A DNA stretch of 19,947 bases from Candidatus Delongbacteria bacterium. Lineage in GTDB: Bacteria > JAGOEH01. Below the pieces are notes generated by a model. The model ran no database searches and was not told where the DNA came from. It was given only the letters and a program-made list of their open reading frames with translations. Shown here piece by piece: positions 1 through 8,573 of this stretch; within the stretch, counting starts at the first letter, position 1, and each line of letters starts with the position of its first letter. The position numbers and the translations under genes are program-made. The stretch lies in NCBI GenBank assembly GCA_017997825.1, contig JAGOEH010000042.1, forward strand, positions 1 through 19,947, in the 5' to 3' direction.

Positions 1-2
1 CC

Positions 3-254
3 CTCAGTAAGATTGACCAGAAGCCTTTCAAACTGGTAATTACTGATTTAAATATGCCGGAAATGGATGGACTTCAGCTGATTACAGCCTTAAGAGCCAA
101 ACCAGCCTTCCGGTTTTTACCGATCATTATGCTGACCACCGAATCCCAGGAAGACAAGAAGAAGCAGGGGACACAAGCCGGTGCCAGCGCCTGGATCGTC
201 AAACCTTTCACCCCGGAAAAACTGATTGAAACGGTTAAAAAATATGTACCCTAA
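3..254 (+). CDS. CheY-type response regulator receiver domain (5' end cut by window)
   Basis: This is the C-terminal part of a single-domain response regulator; the reading frame is open from base 3 and enters from outside the window. The phospho-acceptor Asp lies in TDLNMPEMDG, the conserved Thr in the following MLTTES strand, and the conserved Lys in IVKPF near the end, which together define a CheY-like receiver. The protein ends right after the last helix, so no output domain follows. A STAS gene starts 24 nt downstream behind a clear AAGGAGG ribosome binding site, and cheB comes next, so it is probably a chemotaxis CheY. Such a protein carries the phosphoryl signal from CheA to the flagellar motor or another target; which target cannot be told here. 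An internal ATG at 54 is not the true start, because the Asp-containing strand begins before it. Confidence 0.9.
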   Translation, partial: LSKIDQKPFKLVITDLNMPEMDGLQLITALRAKPAFRFLPIIMLTTESQEDKKKQGTQAGASAWIVKPFTPEKLIETVKKYVP

Positions 255-278
255 TCCGGGAATCAGCAAGGAGGCATT

Positions 279-620
279 ATGGCCGATATTCGGATAGTGG
301 AACAGACGGATCAAATCACGCTGCAGATTGAAGGCGAATTATCGATTAATGACGCCTTGAATCTCCGCGATAGTCTCTCTCAAGCTATCGATTACCGGAA
401 ACCAATTCTGATCGATCTTGATCGGGTAACCGAATTCGATCTGACGGCTTTCCAGCTTTTCTGTTCGGCCCATCGGACGGCGATGGCCCAGGGGATCAGA
501 TTAAGAATCCAGCCTCAGAATTCAAAACAGTTTCTGGAGATCATCGAACAAATCGGGTATCCCAGACAGTTAGGCTGCAATGAATCCAATCCGCAGGATT
601 GCTTATGGATAATCGGATGA
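279..620 (+). CDS. STAS-domain protein in a chemotaxis operon
   Basis: A 113-residue protein made of one STAS domain, the fold of anti-sigma-factor antagonists such as SpoIIAA. The central strand-turn, [18 protein letters not shown] (residues 44-61), matches the STAS phosphorylation loop. The usual DSSG is replaced by D54-L55-T56-A57, so Thr56 sits at the place of the phosphorylatable Ser. The start ATG has AAGGAGG four bases upstream. It lies between a cheY-like gene and cheB and shares a 4-nt ATGA overlap with cheB, so the three are probably co-transcribed and translationally coupled. Known family members bind kinases or partner switches. Here a scaffold or partner-switch role in the chemosensory complex is inferred only from position. 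Confidence 0.85.
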   Translation: MADIRIVEQTDQITLQIEGELSINDALNLRDSLSQAIDYRKPILIDLDRVTEFDLTAFQLFCSAHRTAMAQGIRLRIQPQNSKQFLEIIEQIGYPRQLGCNESNPQDCLWIIG

Positions 621-1681
621 AGAAATCGATTCGGGTGTTGATTGTGGACGACTCGGCCGTCGTCAGACAGACCTTGGAATCCCTGCTTTCGAGTGATCAC
701 GACATTCAGGTGATCGGAACAGCCGCCGATCCGATTCTGGCTGCCCATAAGCTGGAGGAAGAGGTGCCGGACGTTATCACGTTGGATATCGAAATGCCCC
801 GGATGGATGGCTTGACTTTTCTACAGCATCTGATGAGTCAACACCCGATTCCGGTGGTGATCTGTTCCAGTCTGACTGAAAAAAGCAGTGAAACCGGCTT
901 GAAAGCCCTGGAATATGGGGCCGTGGATATCATTACCAAACCCAAGGTCAATACCAAGCAGTTTCTGGAAGAATCCCGGGTCCTGATTTGCGATACCGTC
1001 AAAGCCGCCGCCCAGGTCAATGTTCAACGTCTGATCCTGGCTCCCAAGCTGAAAGTTCAGCCTAAGTACTCCGCCGATGTTATAATGGATAAACCCAAAG
1101 GACGCGCTATGTTCGGTACCACCGAAAAGGTGGTGCTGGTAGGGGCGTCAACCGGAGGCACGGAGGCCCTGCGTGAATTGCTAAGCATGCTGCCGGCGGA
1201 TATACCCGGAATTGTCATTGTCCAGCATATGCCGGAAAACTTTACCCGGGCTTTTGCCCAACGGCTGAACCAATTATGCCGCATCGGGGTCAAAGAGGCT
1301 GAAAATAACGATACGGTCTTGCGGGGCCACGCCTTGATCGCTCCCGGCAACCACCACCTGCTGCTCAAACGCAGCGGAACACGATACTATGTGGAAGTCA
1401 GAGACGGACCTCTGGTCTCACGGCACCGCCCCTCGGTCGATGTACTGTTCCGATCCGGAGCACGCTATGCCGGTAAAAATGCCCTGGGAATCATCATGAC
1501 CGGTATGGGGGATGACGGCGCCAAGGGCCTGCTCGAATTGAAAGACAGCGGGGCTTCCACCATTGCCCAGGATGAAAAAAGCTGTGTGGTATTCGGAATG
1601 CCTAAAGAAGCCATCCTCTTGGGCGCCGCCAATAAAATCCTTCCTCTGGACCAACTGGCTGGAGAAATCGCCGGTCTGTGA
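617..1681 (+). CDS. cheB: Chemotaxis response regulator protein-glutamate methylesterase CheB
   Basis: CheB removes methyl groups from chemoreceptor glutamates (and deamidates glutamines), resetting sensitivity; it acts in the cytoplasm and is switched on by CheA. Numbered from the ATG at 617 (354 residues), residues 4-115 form the receiver: acidic pair D11/D12, phospho-acceptor D57 in [11 protein letters not shown], and K108 in ITKPK. A linker follows, then the methylesterase domain at about 170-350 with the catalytic triad S178 (GASTGG), H204 (VQHMP) and D300 (MGDDG). The length is normal for the family. The start was chosen because ATG617 overlaps the STAS stop as ATGA and gives the usual [13 protein letters not shown] beginning. 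ATG605 and TTG599 are in-frame alternatives that would overlap the STAS gene by 16 or 22 nt. No CheR or receptor gene lies in the window. Confidence 0.95.
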   Translation: MKKSIRVLIVDDSAVVRQTLESLLSSDHDIQVIGTAADPILAAHKLEEEVPDVITLDIEMPRMDGLTFLQHLMSQHPIPVVICSSLTEKSSETGLKALEYGAVDIITKPKVNTKQFLEESRVLICDTVKAAAQVNVQRLILAPKLKVQPKYSADVIMDKPKGRAMFGTTEKVVLVGASTGGTEALRELLSMLPADIPGIVIVQHMPENFTRAFAQRLNQLCRIGVKEAENNDTVLRGHALIAPGNHHLLLKRSGTRYYVEVRDGPLVSRHRPSVDVLFRSGARYAGKNALGIIMTGMGDDGAKGLLELKDSGASTIAQDEKSCVVFGMPKEAILLGAANKILPLDQLAGEIAGL

Positions 1682-2029
1682 TCAATCCTCTTGATCCTGA
1701 ATTCCTGGTTATCCTCTCCCGATCATCCGGGTCCTCTTCTTTTTTCCTTTTCTTCCCCACCGTTTTTTAGAATCAACATTCCGTCATACCCCGATTCTCC
1801 CTCTTCTGAAACAGAAATGAGTTTTTTCTCAACCCAGCGTTAAGCGATGGCGGAAACCAATCGATCCGGACCCTATCAATTTATTTTTGATAAACTCTTC
1901 CATTTTCATATGAAACATTCGATCAAACTTACCGTATTTTTAGCATAACATGACTATTCCTGACCGCCGATCTTTTTGGGCGACCGATTTTCGATTCACC
2001 ATAACGGCATAGATTCAAAGGAGATGAAG
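1682..2029. other. Intergenic region between cheB and the export operon
   Basis: About 350 nt without a convincing gene. It opens with a GATCAA/TTGATC inverted repeat overlapping the cheB stop (1680-1696), which lacks a T-run. A weak CCCG-6 nt-CGGG hairpin at 1718-1731, followed by a pyrimidine/T-rich tract to about 1750, may terminate the chemotaxis operon. The right half is AT-rich and holds the candidate promoter at 1887-1914. The ribosome binding site AAAGGAG (2017-2023) belongs to the next gene. An in-frame TTG at 1976 could extend that gene by 18 residues, but it has no ribosome binding site and the added residues do not look like the family. Confidence 0.5.
1887..1914 (+). promoter_or_regulatory. 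Candidate promoter of the export operon
   Basis: TTGATA at 1887-1892, a 16-nt spacer and TATGAA at 1909-1914 resemble a housekeeping sigma-70 promoter (5/6 and 4/6 matches). It would give a 5' leader of roughly 110 nt before the ATG at 2030. A weaker alternative is TTCGAT-17-TAGCAT at 1918-1946. Confidence 0.4.
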
Positions 2030-3307
2030 ATGGCCAAGACTTCCGGTAGAAAGAGTCGCAAAAAATATATCATCATTGGAGTGAGTGCCCTGATCCTCAT
2101 TCTGATTGTGTTTAACTCCATTTCAAGCAAACGGAAAAAATCGATCATTATCGTCCAATCCGAAAAAGTACAGAAGCGGAATATCACTCAGATTGTTTCC
2201 ACCACCGGCAAGATCAATGCCGAATACAAGGTCCAGATTACACCGGAAGTCACCGGAGAGATTGTCCAGTTGCCGGTCAAAGAGGGGGACATCGTAGACA
2301 AAGGCGATCTGCTGATTCGTATCAAGCCGGATATTTACACAGCCTCAAAAGATCGGGCGTCAGCCAACCTTCAATCTGCCCGCAGCAACCTGAATGTTCA
2401 GAAAGCCTCCTTTGAAAAATTCAAATCCAATTATGAACGCTACCTGGAATTGATCAAGAAGAAGATGTGCAGTCAATCCGAGTTTGAAGAATCTCAGTCC
2501 AATTATCTGATTCAGAAAGGACAGCTTGAATCTCAGCAAGCTCAGGTTTTACAGGCTGAGGCAACCTTGAAAGAAGCTGAGGAAAACCTGGCCAAAACCG
2601 CTATCTATTCCCCGATGCGGGGCACCGTCAGCCAATTGAATGTCGAATATGGGGAACGGGTTCTGGGCAGTGGATACAGCCAAGGAACCAATATCATGAC
2701 CGTGTCGGATCTGTCGGCTATCGAGGCTATCGTAGAGGTCGATGAAAATGATGTGGTCATGATAGCGATCGGAGATACCGCTACCATCAAGATCGATGCC
2801 TTTGGTGACAAGATATTCCAGGGAACGGTGACGGAAATCAGTAATAGTGCAACGACCACCGGATTAGGCACCCAGAACGAAGTCGTCAATTTCGAAGTAA
2901 AAATAAGACTGGAAGCCCAGGACACCAAGATGCGGCCGGGAATGTCATGTACCGCCGACATCCAAACTGAAAAGAAACTGAATGTATTATCGGTCCCGAT
3001 CCAAAGCGTTACGGTCGCCGCTACCCCCCTTATGAACAATCCCGAAAACCGCGACAACGACACAGTTCCGGTCAAAGCCAAAAAAGAGGAAAAACCTCAG
3101 GAAATCGTCTATCTGGTCCAAAACAAGCTGGCGATCTCCAAAGCCATCAAAACCGGGATCAGTGACGACAATTATTTTGAGGTGATCGAGGGAGTCCAAG
3201 AGGGAGATGAGGTAATCAGCGGACCCTACCGAGCCATCTCCAAGGAACTGAAAGACAGTGTCAAGGTCAAGGTCGAATCCAAACCGAATCAGGGAAAAAA
3301 GCAATGA
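2030..3307 (+). CDS. Periplasmic adaptor (membrane-fusion) protein of a MacAB-type exporter
   Basis: A 425-residue HlyD/RND-type adaptor that links an inner-membrane ABC transporter to an outer-membrane channel. Domains in order: a short basic N-terminus; one membrane anchor at about 13-29 ([16 protein letters not shown]); the first lipoyl half at about 67-100; a coiled-coil hairpin at about 103-188, rich in Gln, Glu and Lys; the second lipoyl half at about 190-226; a beta-barrel at about 230-312; and a membrane-proximal domain at 313-411 with a charged 30-residue insert (about 338-357) and a basic tail. The start at 2030 is chosen because AAAGGAG sits six bases upstream; an ATG at 2024 is too close. 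The stop overlaps the ATPase start by 4 nt (ATGA), giving tight coupling. The substrate is unknown. No TolC-like gene lies in this operon, so the channel must be encoded elsewhere. Confidence 0.9.
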   Translation: MAKTSGRKSRKKYIIIGVSALILILIVFNSISSKRKKSIIIVQSEKVQKRNITQIVSTTGKINAEYKVQITPEVTGEIVQLPVKEGDIVDKGDLLIRIKPDIYTASKDRASANLQSARSNLNVQKASFEKFKSNYERYLELIKKKMCSQSEFEESQSNYLIQKGQLESQQAQVLQAEATLKEAEENLAKTAIYSPMRGTVSQLNVEYGERVLGSGYSQGTNIMTVSDLSAIEAIVEVDENDVVMIAIGDTATIKIDAFGDKIFQGTVTEISNSATTTGLGTQNEVVNFEVKIRLEAQDTKMRPGMSCTADIQTEKKLNVLSVPIQSVTVAATPLMNNPENRDNDTVPVKAKKEEKPQEIVYLVQNKLAISKAIKTGISDDNYFEVIEGVQEGDEVISGPYRAISKELKDSVKVKVESKPNQGKKQ

Positions 3308-3999
3308 ATCTCATCGACATTCATCATATCGGGAAAACCTATCAGATGGGCGACGTAGAAGTCAAGGCCCTGGACGATGTTTCACTCGCAATTCAGCCGA
3401 ATGAATATGTAGCCATCATGGGCCCCTCCGGCTCAGGCAAATCGACGCTGATGAACATTATCGGATGTCTGGATACACCGACCCATGGTCAGTATGTACT
3501 GAATGGAAATGATGTTTCCGACATGAGCGACAACCGATTAGCTGAAATCCGCAACCGGGAGATCGGCTTTGTTTTTCAGACCTTCAATCTCCTGCCCCGA
3601 TCCCATTCCCTTCACAATGTCGAGCTCCCCCTGATCTATGCCGGGGTTCCGGCCCATATCCGTAAGGAGAAAGCTATCCAGGCGCTTCACAATGTCGGGC
3701 TGGGGGATCGTGTTCATCACAAGCCCAATGAGCTTTCGGGCGGGCAGAGGCAACGAGTGGCGGTAGCCAGAGCCCTGATCAACAATCCCTCTATTATTCT
3801 AGCCGATGAACCAACCGGAAATCTGGATTCTAAGACTGGTGATGAAATCATGATTCTGTTTCATGAACTCCATCAGAAGGGGAATACCATCATTATCGTC
3901 ACACATGAAGAGTATATCGCCGAACATGCCGCCCGAATCATCCGTATCAAAGACGGCCTGATCGAATCGGACACCCCAAACCCAAGCCGAATTAAATGA
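3304..3999 (+). CDS. MacB/LolD-type ABC transporter ATPase
   Basis: A 231-residue nucleotide-binding subunit that powers the exporter by ATP hydrolysis on the cytoplasmic face of the inner membrane. Motifs seen: Walker [10 protein letters not shown] (40-48), Q-loop glutamine Q92 in VFQTFNLLP, signature [10 protein letters not shown] (144-153), Walker [10 protein letters not shown] (164-172) and switch histidine H201 in IVTHEE. The length and the [14 protein letters not shown] start are typical of the lipoprotein/macrolide-export subfamily (LolD, MacB N-terminus, FtsE-like). Unlike E. coli MacB, the ATPase is a separate polypeptide. It overlaps the adaptor gene upstream and the permease gene downstream by 4 nt each (ATGA), so the four genes of this operon should be made in step. 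Confidence 0.95.
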   Translation: MNLIDIHHIGKTYQMGDVEVKALDDVSLAIQPNEYVAIMGPSGSGKSTLMNIIGCLDTPTHGQYVLNGNDVSDMSDNRLAEIRNREIGFVFQTFNLLPRSHSLHNVELPLIYAGVPAHIRKEKAIQALHNVGLGDRVHHKPNELSGGQRQRVAVARALINNPSIILADEPTGNLDSKTGDEIMILFHELHQKGNTIIIVTHEEYIAEHAARIIRIKDGLIESDTPNPSRIK

Positions 4000-5243
4000 A
4001 AAAAAACTTAGCGGCGATCCTGTTCGAGCTCAGGGAAAGCCTGATGATATCCTTCGGCTCGATTATTTCCAATAAAACCCGCTCCATTCTGACCACGCTG
4101 GGGATCGTGATTGGAGTTACGTCAGTGGTTCTAATGTCAACCGCCATCAAAGGGATTGACCGTTCCTTCGAACAGGGCATCAGCGCTTTTGGAACCGATG
4201 TTCTGTATATCGATAAGTGGAACTGGTTTTCGCATGATGATTTCTGGAAGATGAGAAACCGTCCCAATCTGACCATCAAGGAGTATAACCGGTTCAAGGA
4301 GATGGTCAGTCTGCCGGCAGCCACCGCACCCACCATCGGCAACAACCAGACCATCAAATACAAAAACAACAAAATCGAGAGCGCCGCGGTAACCGGCACG
4401 ACCCAGGATTACATCCGGACTACCAATCTGAGCTTCGAGAGCGGACGATTTTTTACGGAAATGGAATCGGAAGGGGGACGTAATGTGGCGGTAATCGGAT
4501 ATGAAATCGCTCAAAAGGTCTTTGATCGGGAAATCCCGATCAATAAATACATCAAGATCGGCAATTACGATTTCAAGGTAATCGGCGTACTCTCCAAACA
4601 GGGCAGTTTTCTGATGGGGAATTTCAATCCCGACAATCAGGTATACGTACCGATCAACAATATTTTCAAACACTTTGTTCACAACCATTTCCGATCCGTC
4701 ACCATCAGTGTCAAATGCAGCAGCCAGGTTGCCATCACCGCTACCCGTGATGAAGCGCTGGAAGTAATGCGCCGGATTAGGGGGTTAAAGTACAACGAAG
4801 AGGATAATTTCTCAATCAATCAGCAGGAAGCCTTAATCCAGCAGTATAATCAAACCGTGGGCGTCATCCAGGTAGCCGGGTTCTTTATCACCGGACTGGC
4901 TTTACTGGTCGGTGCCATCGGGATTATGAACATCATGTTTGTGTCGGTCAAGGAGCGCACCCGCGAAATCGGGGTCCGGAAAGCTCTGGGAGCCAAACGT
5001 CGTACCATTATCTCCCAATTTGTAATCGAAGCCTCGATGCTTTGTCTGATGGGAGGATGTATCGGTCTGGTAATTGCCGTCGCGCTCAGCTTTGTCATCC
5101 AGAAGTTTTTACCCACCTCAGTACAGTTTGACGCCATGTTCCTGGCCATTGGTATATCCCTGTTCACCGGACTGGCTTCCGGAATGGCTCCTGCCGTTAA
5201 AGCCTCCAGACTGGATCCGGTCGATTCGTTAAGGTATGAGTGA
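3996..5243 (+). CDS. MacB/FtsX-family ABC permease, copy 1
   Basis: A 415-residue permease with the MacB layout: a transmembrane helix near residues 32-50 ([20 protein letters not shown]), a large periplasmic MacB-type core domain (about 55-280), and three C-terminal transmembrane helices (about 289-317, 340-368 and 378-400). The coupling-helix motif [15 protein letters not shown] lies between helices 2 and 3, and the C-terminal signature [14 protein letters not shown] is typical of the family. These permeases act as mechanotransmitters: they do not move substrate through the inner membrane but drive periplasmic substrate into the outer-membrane channel. The start overlaps the ATPase stop by 4 nt. 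A paralogous permease follows after 9 nt, so a heterodimer is likely. The substrate cannot be told from sequence. Confidence 0.92.
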   Translation: MKKNLAAILFELRESLMISFGSIISNKTRSILTTLGIVIGVTSVVLMSTAIKGIDRSFEQGISAFGTDVLYIDKWNWFSHDDFWKMRNRPNLTIKEYNRFKEMVSLPAATAPTIGNNQTIKYKNNKIESAAVTGTTQDYIRTTNLSFESGRFFTEMESEGGRNVAVIGYEIAQKVFDREIPINKYIKIGNYDFKVIGVLSKQGSFLMGNFNPDNQVYVPINNIFKHFVHNHFRSVTISVKCSSQVAITATRDEALEVMRRIRGLKYNEEDNFSINQQEALIQQYNQTVGVIQVAGFFITGLALLVGAIGIMNIMFVSVKERTREIGVRKALGAKRRTIISQFVIEASMLCLMGGCIGLVIAVALSFVIQKFLPTSVQFDAMFLAIGISLFTGLASGMAPAVKASRLDPVDSLRYE

Positions 5244-5252
5244 GGAGTCTTC

Positions 5253-6482
5253 ATGAATAACCTGAAAGAAGTCTTTGGCATCGCCTGGTCCTCCTTCCGT
5301 CAGAACAAAATGCGCAGTATTCTGACCCTGCTGGGGATTATTGTCGGCGTGTTCTCGATTATCGTCATCTCCACCATCATCACCATTCTTCAGAACAGCA
5401 TCGAGTCCGGTCTCTCCATGCTGGGCAGTAATACCTTTCAGATCCAGAAATTCCCGGCTATGGATGAAGGCCATAACCGACACAAATACCGAAACCGCAA
5501 AGACCTGACCATGTCCGAATACTATCGTCTCAAACCCTTGCTGACTCAGGCCCGCTATGTCGGCGCCGAACTCTGGCAATGGGGAGTAACCGTCAAATAT
5601 GGAAACCAGGAAACCAATCCGAATGTCCAGATCGCCGGAGTCACCCCGGAAGCCTTACCCAACAACAGTTGGGAAGTTGATGAAGGCCGAGACATCAAAA
5701 ACCAGGATGTCGATCATTCCACCAGCATTGTACTACTGGGATATGATGTCAAAACCAAACTGTTCCCCAAAATGAATCCGGTCGGCCGAAAAATAAGAAT
5801 TGACGGAAATATGTACCAGGTAGCCGGAATCCTAAAAGCTCAGGGCCAGTTTTTCGGTCAGAGCCGGGATAATTTTGTCATTATTCCGATCACGACGTTT
5901 CAGAAGTATTACGGGAAAAACCGGAACAGTGTCAATATCACAGTCATGAGTTATGATGCTGAAAGTTACGATCCAACCATCGAAGCTGCCATCGGGTATA
6001 TGAGGTCCATCCGCAAGGTCGCACCCGGCGAGGAAAACGATTTTGAGATATTCAGCAACGAGAGCCTGCTAACCCAGATGAATTCGATAACCCGCTATGT
6101 CAAGCTCGGAGCCATTGTCATCTCGCTTATATCATTGCTGGCGGCCGGAGTAGGCATCATGAACATCATGTTGGTATCGGTCACCGAACGGACCCGGGAA
6201 ATTGGAATCCGCAAAGCGGTCGGCGCCAAAAAACATAATATCCTCTTCCAGTTCATCATCGAAGCCATTATCCTTTGCCTGATCGGCGGCGTGATCGGAA
6301 TTGTCCTGGGGGTGGGAGTCGGTAATCTGACCAGCTCCTTCTTCAATTCCAATCCGGCCTTGCCGATCACCTGGATTATAATTGGGCTATCGCTATGTAT
6401 CATGGTTGGATTGGTTTTCGGAACTTATCCGGCCTATAAAGCCGCCCAGATGGACCCAATCGAAGCGCTTCGCTACGAATAA
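5253..6482 (+). CDS. MacB/FtsX-family ABC permease, copy 2
   Basis: A 409-residue paralogue of the preceding permease, with the same architecture: helix 1 near residues 24-45 (ILTLLGIIVGVFSIIVIST), a periplasmic core domain, then three C-terminal helices. The motif TERTREIGIRKAVGA and the ending KAAQMDPIEALRYE repeat the signatures of copy 1, but the periplasmic domains have diverged clearly, so the pair probably arose by an old duplication and forms a heterodimer on the single ATPase. GAG and GAGG elements in the 9-nt gap and the end of copy 1 serve as ribosome binding site. A strong intrinsic terminator follows 21 nt after the stop, marking the end of the operon. Confidence 0.92.
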   Translation: MNNLKEVFGIAWSSFRQNKMRSILTLLGIIVGVFSIIVISTIITILQNSIESGLSMLGSNTFQIQKFPAMDEGHNRHKYRNRKDLTMSEYYRLKPLLTQARYVGAELWQWGVTVKYGNQETNPNVQIAGVTPEALPNNSWEVDEGRDIKNQDVDHSTSIVLLGYDVKTKLFPKMNPVGRKIRIDGNMYQVAGILKAQGQFFGQSRDNFVIIPITTFQKYYGKNRNSVNITVMSYDAESYDPTIEAAIGYMRSIRKVAPGEENDFEIFSNESLLTQMNSITRYVKLGAIVISLISLLAAGVGIMNIMLVSVTERTREIGIRKAVGAKKHNILFQFIIEAIILCLIGGVIGIVLGVGVGNLTSSFFNSNPALPITWIIIGLSLCIMVGLVFGTYPAYKAAQMDPIEALRYE

Positions 6483-6503
6483 TCCCCCTATCAAGCATGA
6501 CCA

Positions 6504-6529
6504 AAGCCCGGTTGATCCCGGGCTTTTTT
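6504..6529 (+). terminator. Rho-independent terminator of the export operon
   Basis: A perfect 8-bp GC-rich stem, AAGCCCGG (6504-6511) with CCGGGCTT (6518-6525), and a 6-nt loop. It runs directly into a T tract ending at 6529. It lies just after the second permease and is the clearest plus-strand terminator in the window. Confidence 0.92.
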
Positions 6530-6675
6530 GGTTTGCACCCGGCAGGGCGCACCTACTTGGATCATCAAAAGACTATGAACCAGCGTTATCAGATTATTGG
6601 AGATAAGCGATCAACAATCAGGAGAGGGCTATTCCATTCATCGATCGGATTGATTCGTAGACAGCAACCGATCAA
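6530..6675. other. Intergenic region between convergent permease and umuD genes
   Basis: About 146 nt between the terminator of the export operon and the umuD stop on the other strand. A GATTGAT/ATCAATC inverted repeat (6648-6654 and 6671-6677) overlaps the umuD stop. No T-run follows on the minus strand, so it is not a convincing terminator. The plus-strand open frames here have no ribosome binding site and no recognisable product. Confidence 0.5.
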
Positions 6676-7080
6676 TCAGATCAGTTTATGAATGACATGG
6701 GTTACGATGCCCCAAACCGCAAAATCCATATCCGGTGTAACATCCAAAACAGGATAATGGTCATTCTCAGGGACCAAGCAGATTTTATTGCGGGATTTTC
6801 TCAACCGTTTGACCGTCAATTCTCCATTGACAACAGCGACAATGATATAGTTGTTCATGGCTTCCAGCGATCGGTCGACAATCAGCAAATCGCCGGAATG
6901 GATACCGGCTCCGATCATAGAATCCCCCTCGACCCGCACAAAAAACGTAGCGGAAGGATGATGGACCAGATACTCATTCAGATCCAGTTTTTTATCGATG
7001 AAATCATCCGCCGGGGAAGGAAATCCGGCTACAATTCTGGAACCGGCCAGGATTGGCGATTGCGGATCAGACTTAGACAT
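6676..7080 (-). CDS. umuD: UmuD-like S24 autopeptidase, DNA polymerase V subunit
   Basis: A 134-residue UmuD homologue (E. coli UmuD has 139). RecA filaments stimulate its self-cleavage to UmuD', which joins UmuC to form the error-prone polymerase V. The dyad is visible as S54 in EGDSM and K91 in LTVKRL. The cleavage segment is IVAGFPSPADD, with the cut expected between A18 and G19, where E. coli UmuD has Cys-Gly; LexA proteins cut at Ala-Gly. The N-terminus is only 18 residues and has no helix-turn-helix, which excludes a LexA repressor. AAAAGGAAAA precedes the start by about 8-10 nt on the minus strand. It lies 71 nt downstream of umuC, the opposite order to the usual umuDC. Confidence 0.92.
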   Translation of the reverse strand: MSKSDPQSPILAGSRIVAGFPSPADDFIDKKLDLNEYLVHHPSATFFVRVEGDSMIGAGIHSGDLLIVDRSLEAMNNYIIVAVVNGELTVKRLRKSRNKICLVPENDHYPVLDVTPDMDFAVWGIVTHVIHKLI

Positions 7081-7151
7081 GAAGCGTTTTCCTTTTCAGA
7101 AGATGGTGTAGAATCCATTTAAATTCCGTGAATAAACCGGACGTTGCCGGA

Positions 7152-8426
7152 TCAAATCCTGATCAGCGGTAATTCATTCCATCGGGTTGTATATCGGTTG
7201 GAACGCAACGCCTGACGCATAGACCAGCTTTGATCGATCCCGGATGACGCAATTCGGATGGAATGGGCCCCCCACTTGGTGTTGATCTGATCCAGAGTTT
7301 CCATTACCGTATGTATACCGGGTTGGTCGGAGGTTTCAGAAAACAATTCGGTTTGCTGATATTGGTCGGAAACCATACCACCCAGCATGATGCCGGCTTT
7401 CCGGTACACATATCCCTCCCGGTAAAGCTGATTCAGGCAGATGTGGGATTGTTTGATCAAACGGATTGTATCCGCACAGGGTGGGACCAATCGGGCAGCA
7501 GCGGAATTATAATAAAAGTTGTTTTTCTTGAAGCGATCGGTCATGACAAAAACCTGCATCCAGGATGCCAGGGAATACTGATGTCGCAATTTTTCGGCGG
7601 CCCGGGAACAATACTCGGCCACCGCTTCTTCCAGATCGATCCGTCGGGTTACGGGGCGACCAAAGGATCGGGAACAGAGGATTCCTTGCCTGGAAAGGGG
7701 GAGATCATCCAGAGGCAGGCACGAAATCCCGCGGAGTTCCAGCACGATTCTCCGTCCGACAATGGTCAGATGCTTTTCAATCCATCGTTCATCGCTGTAT
7801 TTCAGGTGCAGGGCCGTGAAAATGCCGTTTTTTTTCAGCCATTGCGCCGATTGACGCCCGATTCCCCATATGTCATCCACCTCGATCTGATGCAGCCAAT
7901 CATCACCATCCGGGCGGTTCGCCAGATCGAAGATGCCACCCCATGCACGGTTTTTTTTGGCAATTCGGGTAGCCAATTTAGCCAGTGTTTTACTCGCCCC
8001 GATTCCAACCGAAACCGGCACCCCAATCCAATGCCCGATCCGCTCCCGAATATGCCGGGCATACGGCTCCAGGTCACCTTTGGCAATGTGCTCCAATCCT
8101 AAAAAAGCTTCATCGATGGAATAAACCTCCAAGCGGGGAGTCATCTCGGAGAGCAGCCGCATCACCCGATGTGAAATATCCCCATATAAAGCATAATTGG
8201 ATGAGAACACTGTTACATCATGGCCGGCAATCAGAGACTTGTTCCGATAAAACGGAGTTCCCATCTTGATTCCCAAAGCCTTGGCCTCGTTGGAACGTGC
8301 GATAATACATCCATCATTATTGGATAAAATTACCAGCGGTTTTCCCGCCAGATCGGGCCGGAAAAGCCGTTCGCACGATGCGTAAAAATTATCACAATCC
8401 ACCAGGGCAAAAATCGGGTTGATCAT
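7152..8426 (-). CDS. umuC: UmuC-like Y-family DNA polymerase (polymerase V catalytic subunit)
   Basis: A 424-residue error-prone translesion polymerase, near the 422 of E. coli UmuC. Catalytic carboxylates are D10 in FALVDCDNFYASCE and D105/E106 in VYSIDEAF; Y15 sits at the steric-gate position. The stretch KPLVILSNNDGCIIARSNEAK is diagnostic of UmuC rather than DinB. A beta-clamp-binding pentapeptide, QTELF, lies at residues 358-362, where E. coli has QLNLF. ATG at 8426 is chosen over the in-frame TTG at 8453: it has AAAGGA upstream at good spacing and gives the usual start just before the first catalytic strand. The gene is transcribed divergently from the GGDEF gene and is probably in one unit with umuD. 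Regulation by damage is expected from the family, but no E. coli-type SOS box is seen. Confidence 0.95.
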   Translation of the reverse strand: MINPIFALVDCDNFYASCERLFRPDLAGKPLVILSNNDGCIIARSNEAKALGIKMGTPFYRNKSLIAGHDVTVFSSNYALYGDISHRVMRLLSEMTPRLEVYSIDEAFLGLEHIAKGDLEPYARHIRERIGHWIGVPVSVGIGASKTLAKLATRIAKKNRAWGGIFDLANRPDGDDWLHQIEVDDIWGIGRQSAQWLKKNGIFTALHLKYSDERWIEKHLTIVGRRIVLELRGISCLPLDDLPLSRQGILCSRSFGRPVTRRIDLEEAVAEYCSRAAEKLRHQYSLASWMQVFVMTDRFKKNNFYYNSAAARLVPPCADTIRLIKQSHICLNQLYREGYVYRKAGIMLGGMVSDQYQQTELFSETSDQPGIHTVMETLDQINTKWGAHSIRIASSGIDQSWSMRQALRSNRYTTRWNELPLIRI

Positions 8427-8443
8427 TCGCCATCCTTTTTCTA

Positions 8444-8472
8444 AACCTAACAATTTATTTCCGGATTGTCAA
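8444..8472 (-). promoter_or_regulatory. Candidate umuCD promoter with embedded inverted repeat
   Basis: Read on the minus strand, TTGACA (8472-8467), a 17-nt spacer and TAGGTT (8449-8444) form a plausible promoter about 20 nt before umuC. An imperfect inverted repeat, TAACAAT (8448-8454) and ATTGTCA (8465-8471) with 10 nt between, covers both promoter boxes (6 of 7 positions match). That is where a repressor would block transcription. A LexA-type repressor is a guess from the gene it controls; the sequence matches neither the E. coli CTGT-N8-ACAG nor the Bacillus GAAC-N4-GTTC box. Confidence 0.5.
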
Positions 8473-8508
8473 GCCCCTTCCCCTCTTGGCCAATCCCATC
8501 CCGTCATA

Positions 8509-8573
8509 CCTGTCAGGCATAGTTCCACCCTGTCAGCCGTAATATCCACCATCATTAAATATCGCTTGACAGG
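8509..8573. repeat. Three CCTGTCA heptamers, two direct and one inverted
   Basis: CCTGTCA occurs at 8509-8515 and 8529-8535, exactly 20 nt apart in the same orientation, and in inverted form (TGACAGG) at 8567-8573. The inverted copy overlaps the -35 box of the downstream plus-strand promoter. The 20-nt period equals about two helical turns, as for a regulator bound to one DNA face. Confidence 0.45.

Noticed and set aside
4137-4688. A 183-codon minus-strand frame inside permease copy 1
   Set aside because: Shadow of a well-conserved coding frame on the plus strand; no ribosome binding site or recognisable product.
6648-6677. Terminator for umuD
   Set aside because: A 7-bp stem exists but is AT-rich, overlaps the stop codon and has no T-run on the minus strand.
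7263-8102. A 279-codon open frame on the plus strand
   Set aside because: It lies wholly antisense to umuC, which has intact catalytic motifs; the translation shows no domain and the start has no ribosome binding site.
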